From Victivallales bacterium (GTDB taxonomy: Bacteria > Verrucomicrobiota > Lentisphaeria > Oligosphaerales > Oligosphaeraceae): a stretch of 52,138 bases of DNA. The stretch is from positions 1 to 52,138 of the forward strand of contig JAFZWH010000026.1 in NCBI GenBank assembly GCA_017617415.1, given 5' to 3'. Positions 1-7,356 of the stretch are shown one piece after another. Made by a program: the position numbers and the translations under genes. The notes under the pieces are model-generated. The model saw nothing but the letters and a program-made list of their open reading frames with translations. It was not told where the DNA came from and searched no databases. Each line of letters opens with the position of its first letter. Position 1 is the first letter of the stretch.

Positions 1-414
1 CGAAGAAATCCGCTTTTCCCCCTGCAAGCAACTTCCGAATCGGGCGCGCAGTGCATGTACTGACGGCAACCCAAATCGTTTTGCTCCGCCTCGATTTCCT
101 GATTGCCTCACGCAAGCAAATAATTAAAAATCGCTTGTTCCCCAACAGGGTGCCTAATCAAGGCTTTTCAGCCGCGAAGCGGCGAGCGCACGCAAGTGCG
201 CGACCATGCTTAACCGCCTGCAAGCGCCCGTTAAGGGCGCGCAGCTGGCGGGGAGGCCAACAACATACCCTGCGCCCGAAAAGGGCGCTATAACCCTTCG
301 GGTAAAGTCAAAACTGAAAGTAAAAGAACGCAGTTGGGTGCCCTCATGGGGAATTGAGCATAAAAATAAACATAACTACTTATTATTAAATAAAATAAAT
401 ATATTATTGATGAA
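1..414. other. Non-coding left edge of the window
   Basis: No convincing gene is seen here; the short open frames have no family signal. The left part (1-160) shows nothing clear. Positions 171-303 hold a run of tight hairpins, listed separately. Positions 355-415 are a very AT-rich tract next to the 3' end of the minus-strand phosphatase-like gene. Whether this stretch is a transcribed RNA, a terminator cluster or a repeat remnant cannot be decided from the sequence alone. Confidence 0.6.
171..303 (+). ncRNA. Candidate structured RNA or hairpin cluster
   Basis: Five hairpins follow one another: GCCGC-GAA-GCGGC (171-183); GCGCAC-GCAA-GTGCGC with a GNRA loop (186-201); a compound stem at 214-251 (CCGCC, TGC and GCGCCC pairing with GGGCGC, GCA and GGCGG, separated by small bulges); GCGCCC-GAAAA-GGGCGC (272-288); and ACCC-TTC-GGGT (293-303). 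Regular spacing and GNRA-like loops suggest a folded RNA rather than chance. No known family (RNase P, tmRNA, 6S, SRP, group I or II intron) is recognised. The strand is a guess, since hairpins look alike on both strands. Confidence 0.3.
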
Positions 415-1575
415 TCAGCAGGACGGTTTTGGGAGGCGTTGCCTCATCAGCTGGAAATAGTCTGCCACGCACTGGACTTCAGGGGGGATTTCGGCATTGG
501 ATAGGATGGCCGCATACGAATCCTTGTCCGACGGCGCATAGCCATGCATCCCTGGCAGTGCCTCCAGCCCCATGTCGGAGGGAACGATCTGCACGCCAGG
601 GTCCAGCAGGAAAATTGCCTCGCCGAAATAACGATCTTCGCGGTAAATCCCATAGTGCTTTTCCTCCTCGGCAGAGAGCCAGTGTCCGCAGGTCTCAAAC
701 GGCTTGAGCGCAGCCCTGATGGTCGCCTCCGCATTGGGCTTCAGAAAATTCACGCGGAACATCGTGGAGTCGTAGCATGCGCCGTAGTCCCTCCCGAAGA
801 CCAGCCCCGTGGCCTCAACCGCCGCCTTCAAATCGACGGTGCGCTTCAGCGGAGTCATCCCGTGATCGGAGAAGACCGTCAGCCGCAGGGTCTTGCCAGC
901 CTTACGACAGTCTTCCCAAAGCCCCTCAATTTCCCGGCGGTACCATTCCAGTTTCGCTTTCACCGCCTCCGACTCCGGGTCTGGCGACTGGTGCAGTATG
1001 GCATCCAGCCCGGCGGTGTAGATGAAGAGGAACTCGGTTCCCTGCGCCAGTGCCGCCCGAGCCTCCGCGAAGTTCCGCTGGTCACCCAGCCGCCAGTCGG
1101 AGATGTGGAAATGTCGACCGCTGCGGTTCAGCAGGTCACACAGATTCTCGACCTCGTCCATCCCTCCCGCCGCAAAGAGGTCTTTCTTTTCGCAATAGTC
1201 CATCAATGGCAGACGGTCAAAGGGCATGCGGTAGAGTTGGAAATAGCCGGTGAACCCACGCATCCTCCCAATCAGCCCCGAGAGCCAGTGGCGTACCCGC
1301 CCGCGATTCCAAAGCGACGCCGGCCGGAGCAGCGGCCCCAGCCATCGCATCCACCGGAAAGGCGACTGCGCCGGCGCAAAACGAAAGAGCCCCAAGTGCT
1401 TATGCACCGCTGGAGGCTGCCCGGATAGAATCGTCGGGATGGCCGAACTGGAGTAGCCAAACTGCATTGCGATGCGCCGCCGATACGGCAACAAGTCCTT
1501 CAGGAAGTCGTTCGCCTCGGCCACCTCCCAGCCCAGGGCATCCGCAAACAGGAAGATTTCCACCGCCTCTGGCAT
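415..1575 (-). CDS. Alkaline-phosphatase-superfamily (type I phosphodiesterase-like) protein
   Basis: A 386-residue protein that reads as a type I phosphodiesterase/nucleotide pyrophosphatase family member. The N-terminus contains a metal-binding Asp in FADALGW (about residue 11), a GYSSSAIPT segment near residue 40 that fits the nucleophile region, a typical SDHGM motif in the middle and a late HGYAPSD motif. No signal peptide or membrane segment is evident, so the enzyme is probably cytoplasmic. It begins 3 bases after the stop of the polymerase-like gene and is last in the exopolysaccharide export block, which suggests action on a phosphorylated polysaccharide precursor or a phospho-substituent. 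That role is inference; the substrate is unknown. Family assignment is fairly sure, function is not. Confidence 0.75.
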   Translation of the reverse strand: MPEAVEIFLFADALGWEVAEANDFLKDLLPYRRRIAMQFGYSSSAIPTILSGQPPAVHKHLGLFRFAPAQSPFRWMRWLGPLLRPASLWNRGRVRHWLSGLIGRMRGFTGYFQLYRMPFDRLPLMDYCEKKDLFAAGGMDEVENLCDLLNRSGRHFHISDWRLGDQRNFAEARAALAQGTEFLFIYTAGLDAILHQSPDPESEAVKAKLEWYRREIEGLWEDCRKAGKTLRLTVFSDHGMTPLKRTVDLKAAVEATGLVFGRDYGACYDSTMFRVNFLKPNAEATIRAALKPFETCGHWLSAEEEKHYGIYREDRYFGEAIFLLDPGVQIVPSDMGLEALPGMHGYAPSDKDSYAAILSNAEIPPEVQCVADYFQLMRQRLPKPSC

Positions 1576-1578
1576 CCG

Positions 1579-3126
1579 CTAGCCCTCCTGCCCGGCAGGA
1601 GATGGTTCCGAGACGCTGGACGAAACACCTTCCGCTGGGAATCCCTCCTCATCGTCCACCCTCTCGTTCTCCAGCTCACTCTTTCGCAGTTCTCTCCAAT
1701 GGGTGTTCAAATAGCTGAGCATCGCGAAGAAGATCATCAGCCAGATGAAATTGAGCTGCTGCTTCAACACCCATTCCAGCACCGACTGAAGATACACAGA
1801 AATTAGCCCGCCGAACAGCCCGGCCGGCAGATAAAAGTACTGGGACTGCCGCAGGCGCCACATCAGCCTTAGGCATATCCAGAGGTAATAGCCGAACCAG
1901 AGCAGCAGCGCAAGCAGGCAGGGGATTCCGCACTCGGCGGCCACCAGCAGATAGACCGTCTCCACAATGCCGGTCATCCGAGGGTCTTCATTGTATGAAT
2001 GAGGCGGTTTCATCTTGAGATTCCAGTTGTTGAGCCCCACGCCGTTCCAGGGCTTGTCCTCAATCATGTTCATCGCGGTCTTGGCCAAGGTGACGCGGGT
2101 ATCCCACGAGGCATGGGGCGCAACTTCGAAACGCTCGAAGAGCCTTGGCGCCAGATACAGCATTCCGGCCGCCCCCAGCACCACCAGGATGACTAGCCCG
2201 TCGAGCTTGCGAGGCGAAAATGCCAGCGTCAACGAGGCCACGAGCGTCGCCAGCACGCCAACCGGGAAACAGACCGCCGCTCCGCGAGAATAACTGCGGA
2301 AAACCGCAAAGGCGGCCAGGCCACAGACCAGCAGCGAAAGCCAGCCACGCGTCGGAGGCGTGGTTCTACGGTTGAGGAAGCGGGAAAGGAAGAGCGTTCC
2401 CATCATCCCCATAAACATCGCCATGCTGTTCCAGTGCGGAAAGAATCCCACCGCCTGATAGCGGCCATAGGCATGTTGCTGGACCACATACAAGAAATTG
2501 ACAGCCACCAGCACTCCGGCGCCATACAGCAGGAGCGCAAAATCTCCATGGCTATATTCCAAATAGGCATAGACCGCCAGGAACACCAGATAAACCATCA
2601 TCATCCGCCAGAGCTCAAACCAGCTGAAGAGCCGATTGTCGGCATTGGCCAAGGATGGCAGGCAAAGCAGAAAATATAACAGATAGATGATGCAACCCCA
2701 GTCGGGAACCAGAGGGATTCGACCTTTAAGCAGGAAAATGACCCCAAGCACAAGTCCTGCGGTCAGGTGGATCATTGAGACCTCCATGCCGCGGCTGGTG
2801 CCGGTGTAAAACTCCTGCGAGAAGAAGTTGATCGACGTGACTTGGTAAACCGCTGCCGGCAACAACAGGCCCGCCAGCACCACCCAGCGAATCCAACGAG
2901 GCACGAACAACAACGCCATCACGGCGGGGAACAGCAGCAAAACCGCTCCCCCGAACAGCAGATATTTGATCCCCGAGACGGAACTGAGCGCACCGGCGAA
3001 CATGAAAAGCGCCGGAAGCAGCACCGCGCACCCGAGAATCTTGCGAAGCCCTCGCGGGTCCGCCGTTACCAGCAGTATCAACGGCAGGACACACAGCAGT
3101 GCAATCGCAAGAAACAGAAAGGTCAT
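1579..3126 (-). CDS. O-antigen ligase/polymerase-like membrane protein (Wzy/WaaL type)
   Basis: A 515-residue polytopic protein with about ten or more hydrophobic segments spread over residues 1-470 and a hydrophilic acidic C-terminal tail. A large periplasmic-type loop in the second half (around the FRSYSRGAA and NNWNLKMKPPHSYNED segments, the latter with the GLNN..PHS..L style of the O-antigen ligase family) supports assignment to the Wzy_C/O-antigen ligase family. It would polymerise repeat units or transfer glycan at the outer face of the inner membrane. It sits between the Wza-like exporter and the phosphodiesterase-like gene, as expected for a Wzy in a Wzx/Wzy locus. Polymerase and ligase cannot be separated by sequence; context favours polymerase. 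Confidence 0.75.
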   Translation of the reverse strand: MTFLFLAIALLCVLPLILLVTADPRGLRKILGCAVLLPALFMFAGALSSVSGIKYLLFGGAVLLLFPAVMALLFVPRWIRWVVLAGLLLPAAVYQVTSINFFSQEFYTGTSRGMEVSMIHLTAGLVLGVIFLLKGRIPLVPDWGCIIYLLYFLLCLPSLANADNRLFSWFELWRMMMVYLVFLAVYAYLEYSHGDFALLLYGAGVLVAVNFLYVVQQHAYGRYQAVGFFPHWNSMAMFMGMMGTLFLSRFLNRRTTPPTRGWLSLLVCGLAAFAVFRSYSRGAAVCFPVGVLATLVASLTLAFSPRKLDGLVILVVLGAAGMLYLAPRLFERFEVAPHASWDTRVTLAKTAMNMIEDKPWNGVGLNNWNLKMKPPHSYNEDPRMTGIVETVYLLVAAECGIPCLLALLLWFGYYLWICLRLMWRLRQSQYFYLPAGLFGGLISVYLQSVLEWVLKQQLNFIWLMIFFAMLSYLNTHWRELRKSELENERVDDEEGFPAEGVSSSVSEPSPAGQEG

Positions 3127-3150
3127 GGCCGCCGCCCCAGATTGAAACCG

Positions 3151-4197
3151 CTAGAACAGATGTTTCGCGCCACGAATCAGCTGAATCGTTGGCATCAGCT
3201 TGCGGACAAAGACGTTGTATTCCGAGATATCATCCTTGGGCAAATAGACGACATCCCCCGCAAGGATACGCACATTGCGCTTCTCCCCCTTGAGGATACT
3301 CCCCAGGTCCACCTTGAACATCTGGGGATCGGTGAAGCCGCCGCGGATGATGATCACATGGTCCCAGAAAGTCTCGTTGACCCAGCCGCAGGAGGCAAGC
3401 AACTCCAAAAGGCCCATGTTCTCGTTCCAGGTGCGCTTCTGGGGACTCTGGACATCGCCGATGACATAGACCATATGGTCGTCTTTCGGCGGGATATACA
3501 CGTAGTCGTTTTTCCGCAGGAGGACATTATGCAGAGGGTCACCTTGTTTGATGGCCCGGACGAAGTTTACCGGCATCACTTTCCCATCCCGTACAAACAG
3601 GGAAAGCTCCAGCACGGCGGCGTCCAGCCATTGCCCATCATAGTCCCTTACCGAGGAGCCCCCCGCCAATGCATAAAGGTCCGCCAAGCGCATTCCGCTG
3701 CTGATGACAAACATGCCGGAATGGTTCACCGCGCCGGCGATGGTCGCGGTCTCAGAACGCACCGAATGCGTCGTGATGGTCACCATGGGATTCACAATAT
3801 ACTCCCCAAGAAGCTCCTCCAGCTTCGCGTTCGCCTGGAGCATCGTCAATCCGCCCACCTGAACCTGGCCGACCAGCCCCACGCCGATATAGCCGTCCGG
3901 GGTGACCACAATCTGGTTGCTGGAAAGATCCGGATGGTCATAGACCCGGATGTCCAAGACGTCGCCGGCATTGATGGTGAAGGTAATGTCCATGCCTTCA
4001 TACTGCTCCAGCATCTCCTGGAGCAGCTTGTCCTGTTCCTCTGGAGGAATTCCCGACACGTCCAGCACCGCCTCCGGAGTGTCCTCCAGTTCCTGAACGC
4101 CATCGTAGTTGTAGGTCATGCGATGCAGATAGCACCCGGAAGTCAGGCACATCACCAGCGCCAGCAGCATCCCAACCGTCAGTCGAACATTCTGCAT
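3151..4197 (-). CDS. wza: Wza-like polysaccharide export lipoprotein
   Basis: A 348-residue outer-membrane export protein. Residues 1-22 form a lipoprotein signal ending in LTSGC, so Cys22 is the likely lipidated residue. A Poly_export domain follows (ITFTINAGDVLDIRVYDHPDL, then VVTPDGYIGVGLVGQV, about residues 93-185), and then SLBB-type segments (AGAVNHSGMF and VIGDVQSPQKR). It lacks an obvious long C-terminal amphipathic helix, but ends in a basic stretch. An AGGGAAA ribosome site lies 8 bases before the ATG. It is placed between the chain-length regulator and the polymerase-like gene, the standard order for a capsule or exopolysaccharide secretion operon. Confidence 0.9.
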   Translation of the reverse strand: MQNVRLTVGMLLALVMCLTSGCYLHRMTYNYDGVQELEDTPEAVLDVSGIPPEEQDKLLQEMLEQYEGMDITFTINAGDVLDIRVYDHPDLSSNQIVVTPDGYIGVGLVGQVQVGGLTMLQANAKLEELLGEYIVNPMVTITTHSVRSETATIAGAVNHSGMFVISSGMRLADLYALAGGSSVRDYDGQWLDAAVLELSLFVRDGKVMPVNFVRAIKQGDPLHNVLLRKNDYVYIPPKDDHMVYVIGDVQSPQKRTWNENMGLLELLASCGWVNETFWDHVIIIRGGFTDPQMFKVDLGSILKGEKRNVRILAGDVVYLPKDDISEYNVFVRKLMPTIQLIRGAKHLF

Positions 4198-4226
4198 GAT
4201 TCGTTTTCCCTATGAGTCAAAATCCG

Positions 4227-6185
4227 TTAGCAATTCTTGACACGCCCTGAAAGCACGGTCATGATGGTCAGCCGCACCTTGCCTTGAAGTTCCCGCAGAC
4301 GGCGCACCAGACGTCGTGGTGTCTGCTTCATGCCAATGGCCACCACCGCGGCGTCACAAGCCGTGGCTACTTGCTCCAGGAACACCCCGTCCTGGGTCAA
4401 TGGTGTGGACTTGACCAGGCAGACCAAGTGAAACATTTTCCGCAGCAGCAGCATGTCCTGCCGCAATTTTGTCTCCTCGCGCGGGGTCAGGTAATTGAGG
4501 TTCCCGACTGGGACATATCCCATGCTTTCACTATAAACCGCCAGCGAACAGCGGCGCAGATTTCGGTCTGCAGGTATCTTGAATGTTCCGGCCTCCACCA
4601 CTTCCAGCACCAACACCGGGCCACCTTCCTCCCCCTGGCAGTCTTCGGCAAATGCTGAAATGAACTCCTTGCGCAACTCGCCGCCCGGCAGTCGAGCAGC
4701 CAGCACGACTTGCGGGCGCGGCTCAACCGCGTTGAACTGATGGGAAACTCCGCTGAAGAACAACCGGTCGGAGAGACCTTCGGCCAACTTAGAGTCCGCG
4801 GACGGCAGGATGCCCAGGTACCGGAAGTTGGCCATGCTTTCCACCTCTGACTCGCTGGACACCCGGCCATGCTGGTACCCCAGCAGCACCAACACAAAGG
4901 CCAGGAAACAGGTCACCAGCACCGCACCCAGGACAGCCAGGGAGATGCTTTCCTTCGTAAAGGGCAGATGCTCCGCGGCGTCATGCGCACTCTCCCCCAG
5001 GAAGAGCTCCTTGTCCACCATCGGCAACAAGTAGGTGATGTCCGCCAGGGTCTCATCCAGCTTGGCGATTGCGTCAAAGAATTTCTCCTGCTGACGGACC
5101 AGCTGCTGGCGCCGGGGATACTTCTCGTTGAACTCAATGATTTCCTCCTCGATACTGGCAACCAGTTTCTGCTGAACTTCAAATTTTGCTTGAAGAGAAG
5201 CCAGTTCCGAATTTACTTTGTCCAGCTCTTTCACCACCGCCGGCGCACTCTCCAGAAACGTCAGGTCATCCACATCCAGCCCCTTGGACTTCAGGAAGCC
5301 GCGAAATTCTTCCTCAAGCGCCTCCAGGCGGCCCGCCACGGCCAACACCTTTGGATTTTGCGACGTGTAAATCTCCTTCACACGCCGGAGTTCCTTCCTC
5401 ACCTTGTCCAGTTCCTCCTGGTATTCGATAATGCGGGTGATATTGGGCAACAGCGAAGGATATACGTCCGCCTTGCTCTCCTCCAAAACCTTTCGATGCT
5501 GCTCACGGGCGGCCAGAGCAGCCATCTGCCGCGACAGTTCTGCCTTCTCGGTTGTGAGACGATTCTGGAGAAACTCGTAGTTGCGTTCCGGGGCGACCAT
5601 CACTGCCGTGAAATTCAACTCGTTGAGTTCCTTGGACACCTCGGCCATCTGCGCGGAAAAGTCCGACTTCTTGCCCTCCAGCATCGTCTTGGTCGTCTCC
5701 AGATTGGCTCGGCGCTCCTCGATATAGGCGCTGACACCCATCTCTGCCAGTTTGTTCACAAAAAACACTGCGTCTTTTTCCGTGGCAGCCGCCAGCGAGA
5801 TGACGAAGAAGTCGTTCTGACGTCCCTCCTGTTCAATCTTGATGTGATGGGCGCCGTTGCCAGACTGATCGCCATCCCCGTTCGTCAGGTCCGCCGTAAA
5901 CTGCTTGCGGAGAGACTCGCGGTTCAGGATGTGCATCACATATTTGTCGTTGTAGGGCTGGATGTTCTTCGTCTTTACGGGTTGGTAGTGAAGGATCACC
6001 CTCGCCTCGTAGCGGGCCCTGCTGGACTTCGCCTTGACATAGAACAACGACAGGAACCCGACCAGTAACACCACAAAAAGTATCACCAGCAGACCAATGT
6101 GCGAACCCAATATCGACTGAAAAGCTTTCCGCATCTCATCCAGCTTCTCCAGCCGCTTCACTTCATTGTACGAATCAGCGTCCAT
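4227..6185 (-). CDS. Wzc/GumC-type chain-length protein with degenerate kinase domain
   Basis: A 652-residue inner-membrane protein. TM1 lies at about 27-50; a Wzz domain and long coiled coils fill 55-400 (EQEELDK- and KVNSELASLQAKFE-type heptads); TM2 lies at about 414-436. Residues 490-645 have the fold order of a BY-kinase P-loop domain: a beta strand then AARLPGGELRKE in the Walker A place, VLVLEVVEAG in the A' place, HLVCLVKST in the Walker B place, and the usual helix after ACDAAVVAIG. The catalytic residues are missing: no GKS/T lysine, no Asp in A' or B, and no tyrosine-rich tail. It probably sets chain length and gates Wza without phosphorylation. It is first in the block, with its start facing the divergent control region. 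Confidence 0.88.
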   Translation of the reverse strand: MDADSYNEVKRLEKLDEMRKAFQSILGSHIGLLVILFVVLLVGFLSLFYVKAKSSRARYEARVILHYQPVKTKNIQPYNDKYVMHILNRESLRKQFTADLTNGDGDQSGNGAHHIKIEQEGRQNDFFVISLAAATEKDAVFFVNKLAEMGVSAYIEERRANLETTKTMLEGKKSDFSAQMAEVSKELNELNFTAVMVAPERNYEFLQNRLTTEKAELSRQMAALAAREQHRKVLEESKADVYPSLLPNITRIIEYQEELDKVRKELRRVKEIYTSQNPKVLAVAGRLEALEEEFRGFLKSKGLDVDDLTFLESAPAVVKELDKVNSELASLQAKFEVQQKLVASIEEEIIEFNEKYPRRQQLVRQQEKFFDAIAKLDETLADITYLLPMVDKELFLGESAHDAAEHLPFTKESISLAVLGAVLVTCFLAFVLVLLGYQHGRVSSESEVESMANFRYLGILPSADSKLAEGLSDRLFFSGVSHQFNAVEPRPQVVLAARLPGGELRKEFISAFAEDCQGEEGGPVLVLEVVEAGTFKIPADRNLRRCSLAVYSESMGYVPVGNLNYLTPREETKLRQDMLLLRKMFHLVCLVKSTPLTQDGVFLEQVATACDAAVVAIGMKQTPRRLVRRLRELQGKVRLTIMTVLSGRVKNC

Positions 6186-6325
6186 CTAACTCACTCAGAT
6201 AAAGGACAATCTTATGTTGGAAAACCAACGTATCCACCTAGGACGGCATCAACCATCCAACCTTGAAATCGTAAAAACCATAAGATAATTCATCGATAGT
6301 ATTTTACAAATAGATTTTTACAGAA

Positions 6326-6380
6326 TTGTCAAAAAAAGTCCTGCTTTTTGCCACAATCTGCACTATTGTCTAAAATTGTC
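6326..6380 (-). promoter_or_regulatory. Phased GACAA elements, distal group
   Basis: TTGTC on the plus strand (GACAA on the minus strand) occurs at 6326-6330, 6366-6370 and 6376-6380, so the elements lie 40 and 10 bases apart, whole turns of the helix on one face of the DNA. The one at 6326 overlaps the TTGACA-like minus-strand -35 box. A regulator binding tandem half-sites one turn apart would fit; no regulator gene is adjacent. Confidence 0.4.
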
Positions 6381-6506
6381 ATGTTTGGCGTGGCATGCGA
6401 ATCCCTGATTGTGACCTGAGAATTGTTTCGGCTTCGTGTGCCTTCAATGCAAAACCCAAGGCAAGTTCGCGATATCATTCCCAAAGACAACTTCTGAACG
6501 GCAACT

Positions 6507-6531
6507 TTGTCGTATTTTGTCAAGTTTTGTC
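6507..6531 (-). promoter_or_regulatory. Phased GACAA elements, proximal group
   Basis: Three copies of TTGTC (minus strand GACAA) lie at 6507-6511, 6517-6521 and 6527-6531, exactly 10 bases apart, with different 5-base spacers, so this is not a simple copied decamer. An inverted copy, GACAA, lies at 6486-6490. The group is just upstream of the candidate plus-strand promoter of the synthesis operon, a position suited to an activator site. Confidence 0.45.
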
Positions 6532-6617
6532 CATCTATTTATATTCCTTAAATTGCAGTTTTCCATCTTGCCGTTATATTTAAACAAGATTACAAAGCTT
6601 TTATTAGATTTTCTTCA

Positions 6618-7352
6618 ATGTCCCGACGCCCTGAAACGATTTCCGATATGGTCGCCTCCTTGCTGGAGGAGTTTGACGACCGCCGTGCCTTGGGGCAACG
6701 GCGCCACCACACCCTCCGGATGTGGGCCTGGCGTTTCACCGTCCGCCTTTCCTACGCCCTCAAGCGTCTTTTTGACCTAGTCGGCTCCATTATGGCATTG
6801 GCGGTCCTGGGACCTGTGGTATTCATCCCGGTGGCCATCGCCATCAAGCTGGACTCTCCGGGGCCGGTCTTCTATGTCGAGACACGGGTCGGCAAATACG
6901 GGCACCATTTCCGCTTCTTCAAGTTTCGCAGCATGCATGTCGGGGCAGACCAATTGTTGGCCGAGCTGAAGAGCCAGAACGAGTCCGCCGACGGGGTGAC
7001 CTTCAAGATGAAAAACGACCCCCGAGTCACCCGCGTCGGGCGTTTTCTACGCAAATTCAGTATTGACGAATTGCCGCAGTTGCTCAACATCTTCTTCAAC
7101 GACATGAGTTTTGTCGGCCCGCGCCCCGCCAAGCCCAACGAGGTGTCCATCTACAATCCCGACGACCGCAAGCGCATGAATATCAAGCCCGGACTGACCG
7201 GCAAGTGGCAGGTTTCCGGCCGCAGCGACCTTCCTTTCAAGCAGCAGGTATATCTGGACAAGGAGTATATCCAGTCCTGGAGTATCAAGCAGGATATCAT
7301 CCTCTTGCTCAAGACCATCCCCGCCGTCTTCACCGGCAAAGGAGCATACTGA
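6618..7352 (+). CDS. Priming sugar-phosphate transferase (polyprenyl-phosphate glycosyl-1-phosphotransferase)
   Basis: A 244-residue bacterial sugar transferase that would move a sugar-1-phosphate from a nucleotide sugar to undecaprenyl phosphate, the first step of repeat-unit assembly. Visible family motifs are the membrane hairpin KRLFDLVGSIMAL...VFIPVAIAIKLDSPGP (about 50-80), the catalytic block FRFFKFRSMHVGAD (about 97-110), the DPRVTRVGRFLRKFSIDELPQ segment, VGPRPAKPNE and KPGLTGKWQVSGRSDL. It is the short form (PglC/WcaJ C-terminal type) without the extra N-terminal membrane domain, but has about 45 extra N-terminal residues. It is the first gene of the plus-strand operon and is followed after 4 bases by the next gene. 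Confidence 0.92.
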   Translation: MSRRPETISDMVASLLEEFDDRRALGQRRHHTLRMWAWRFTVRLSYALKRLFDLVGSIMALAVLGPVVFIPVAIAIKLDSPGPVFYVETRVGKYGHHFRFFKFRSMHVGADQLLAELKSQNESADGVTFKMKNDPRVTRVGRFLRKFSIDELPQLLNIFFNDMSFVGPRPAKPNEVSIYNPDDRKRMNIKPGLTGKWQVSGRSDLPFKQQVYLDKEYIQSWSIKQDIILLLKTIPAVFTGKGAY

Positions 7353-7356
7353 CCGG

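Larger units (their letters stand above)
6186..6617. promoter_or_regulatory. Divergent control region of the exopolysaccharide locus
   Basis: A 432-bp AT-rich gap lies between the minus-strand export operon and the plus-strand synthesis operon, with no credible gene in it. It carries two groups of TTGTC elements spaced at multiples of 10 bp (listed separately). On the minus strand TTGACA (6332-6327) is followed 17-18 bases later by TTGTAA/TGTAAA, a possible promoter for the export operon. On the plus strand TTGCAG (6553-6558) and TATATT (6575-6580) are 16 bases apart and would start transcription about 30 bases before the ATG at 6618, which has no clear Shine-Dalgarno sequence. Promoter calls are tentative. 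Confidence 0.5.

Noticed and set aside
544-1428. Long plus-strand open frame opposite the phosphodiesterase-like gene
   Set aside because: Antisense shadow of a GC-rich gene; rich in Arg, Pro and His with no family motif.
2842-4215. 457-codon plus-strand frame opposite the Wza-like and polymerase-like genes
   Set aside because: It spans two real minus-strand genes and their gap, has no motif and is full of His, Gln and Arg, as expected for a reverse-complement shadow.
6396-6412. Sigma-54 promoter (GG/GC boxes)
   Set aside because: The nearest GG and GC doublets around TTGGCGTGGCATGC are not at the required spacing.
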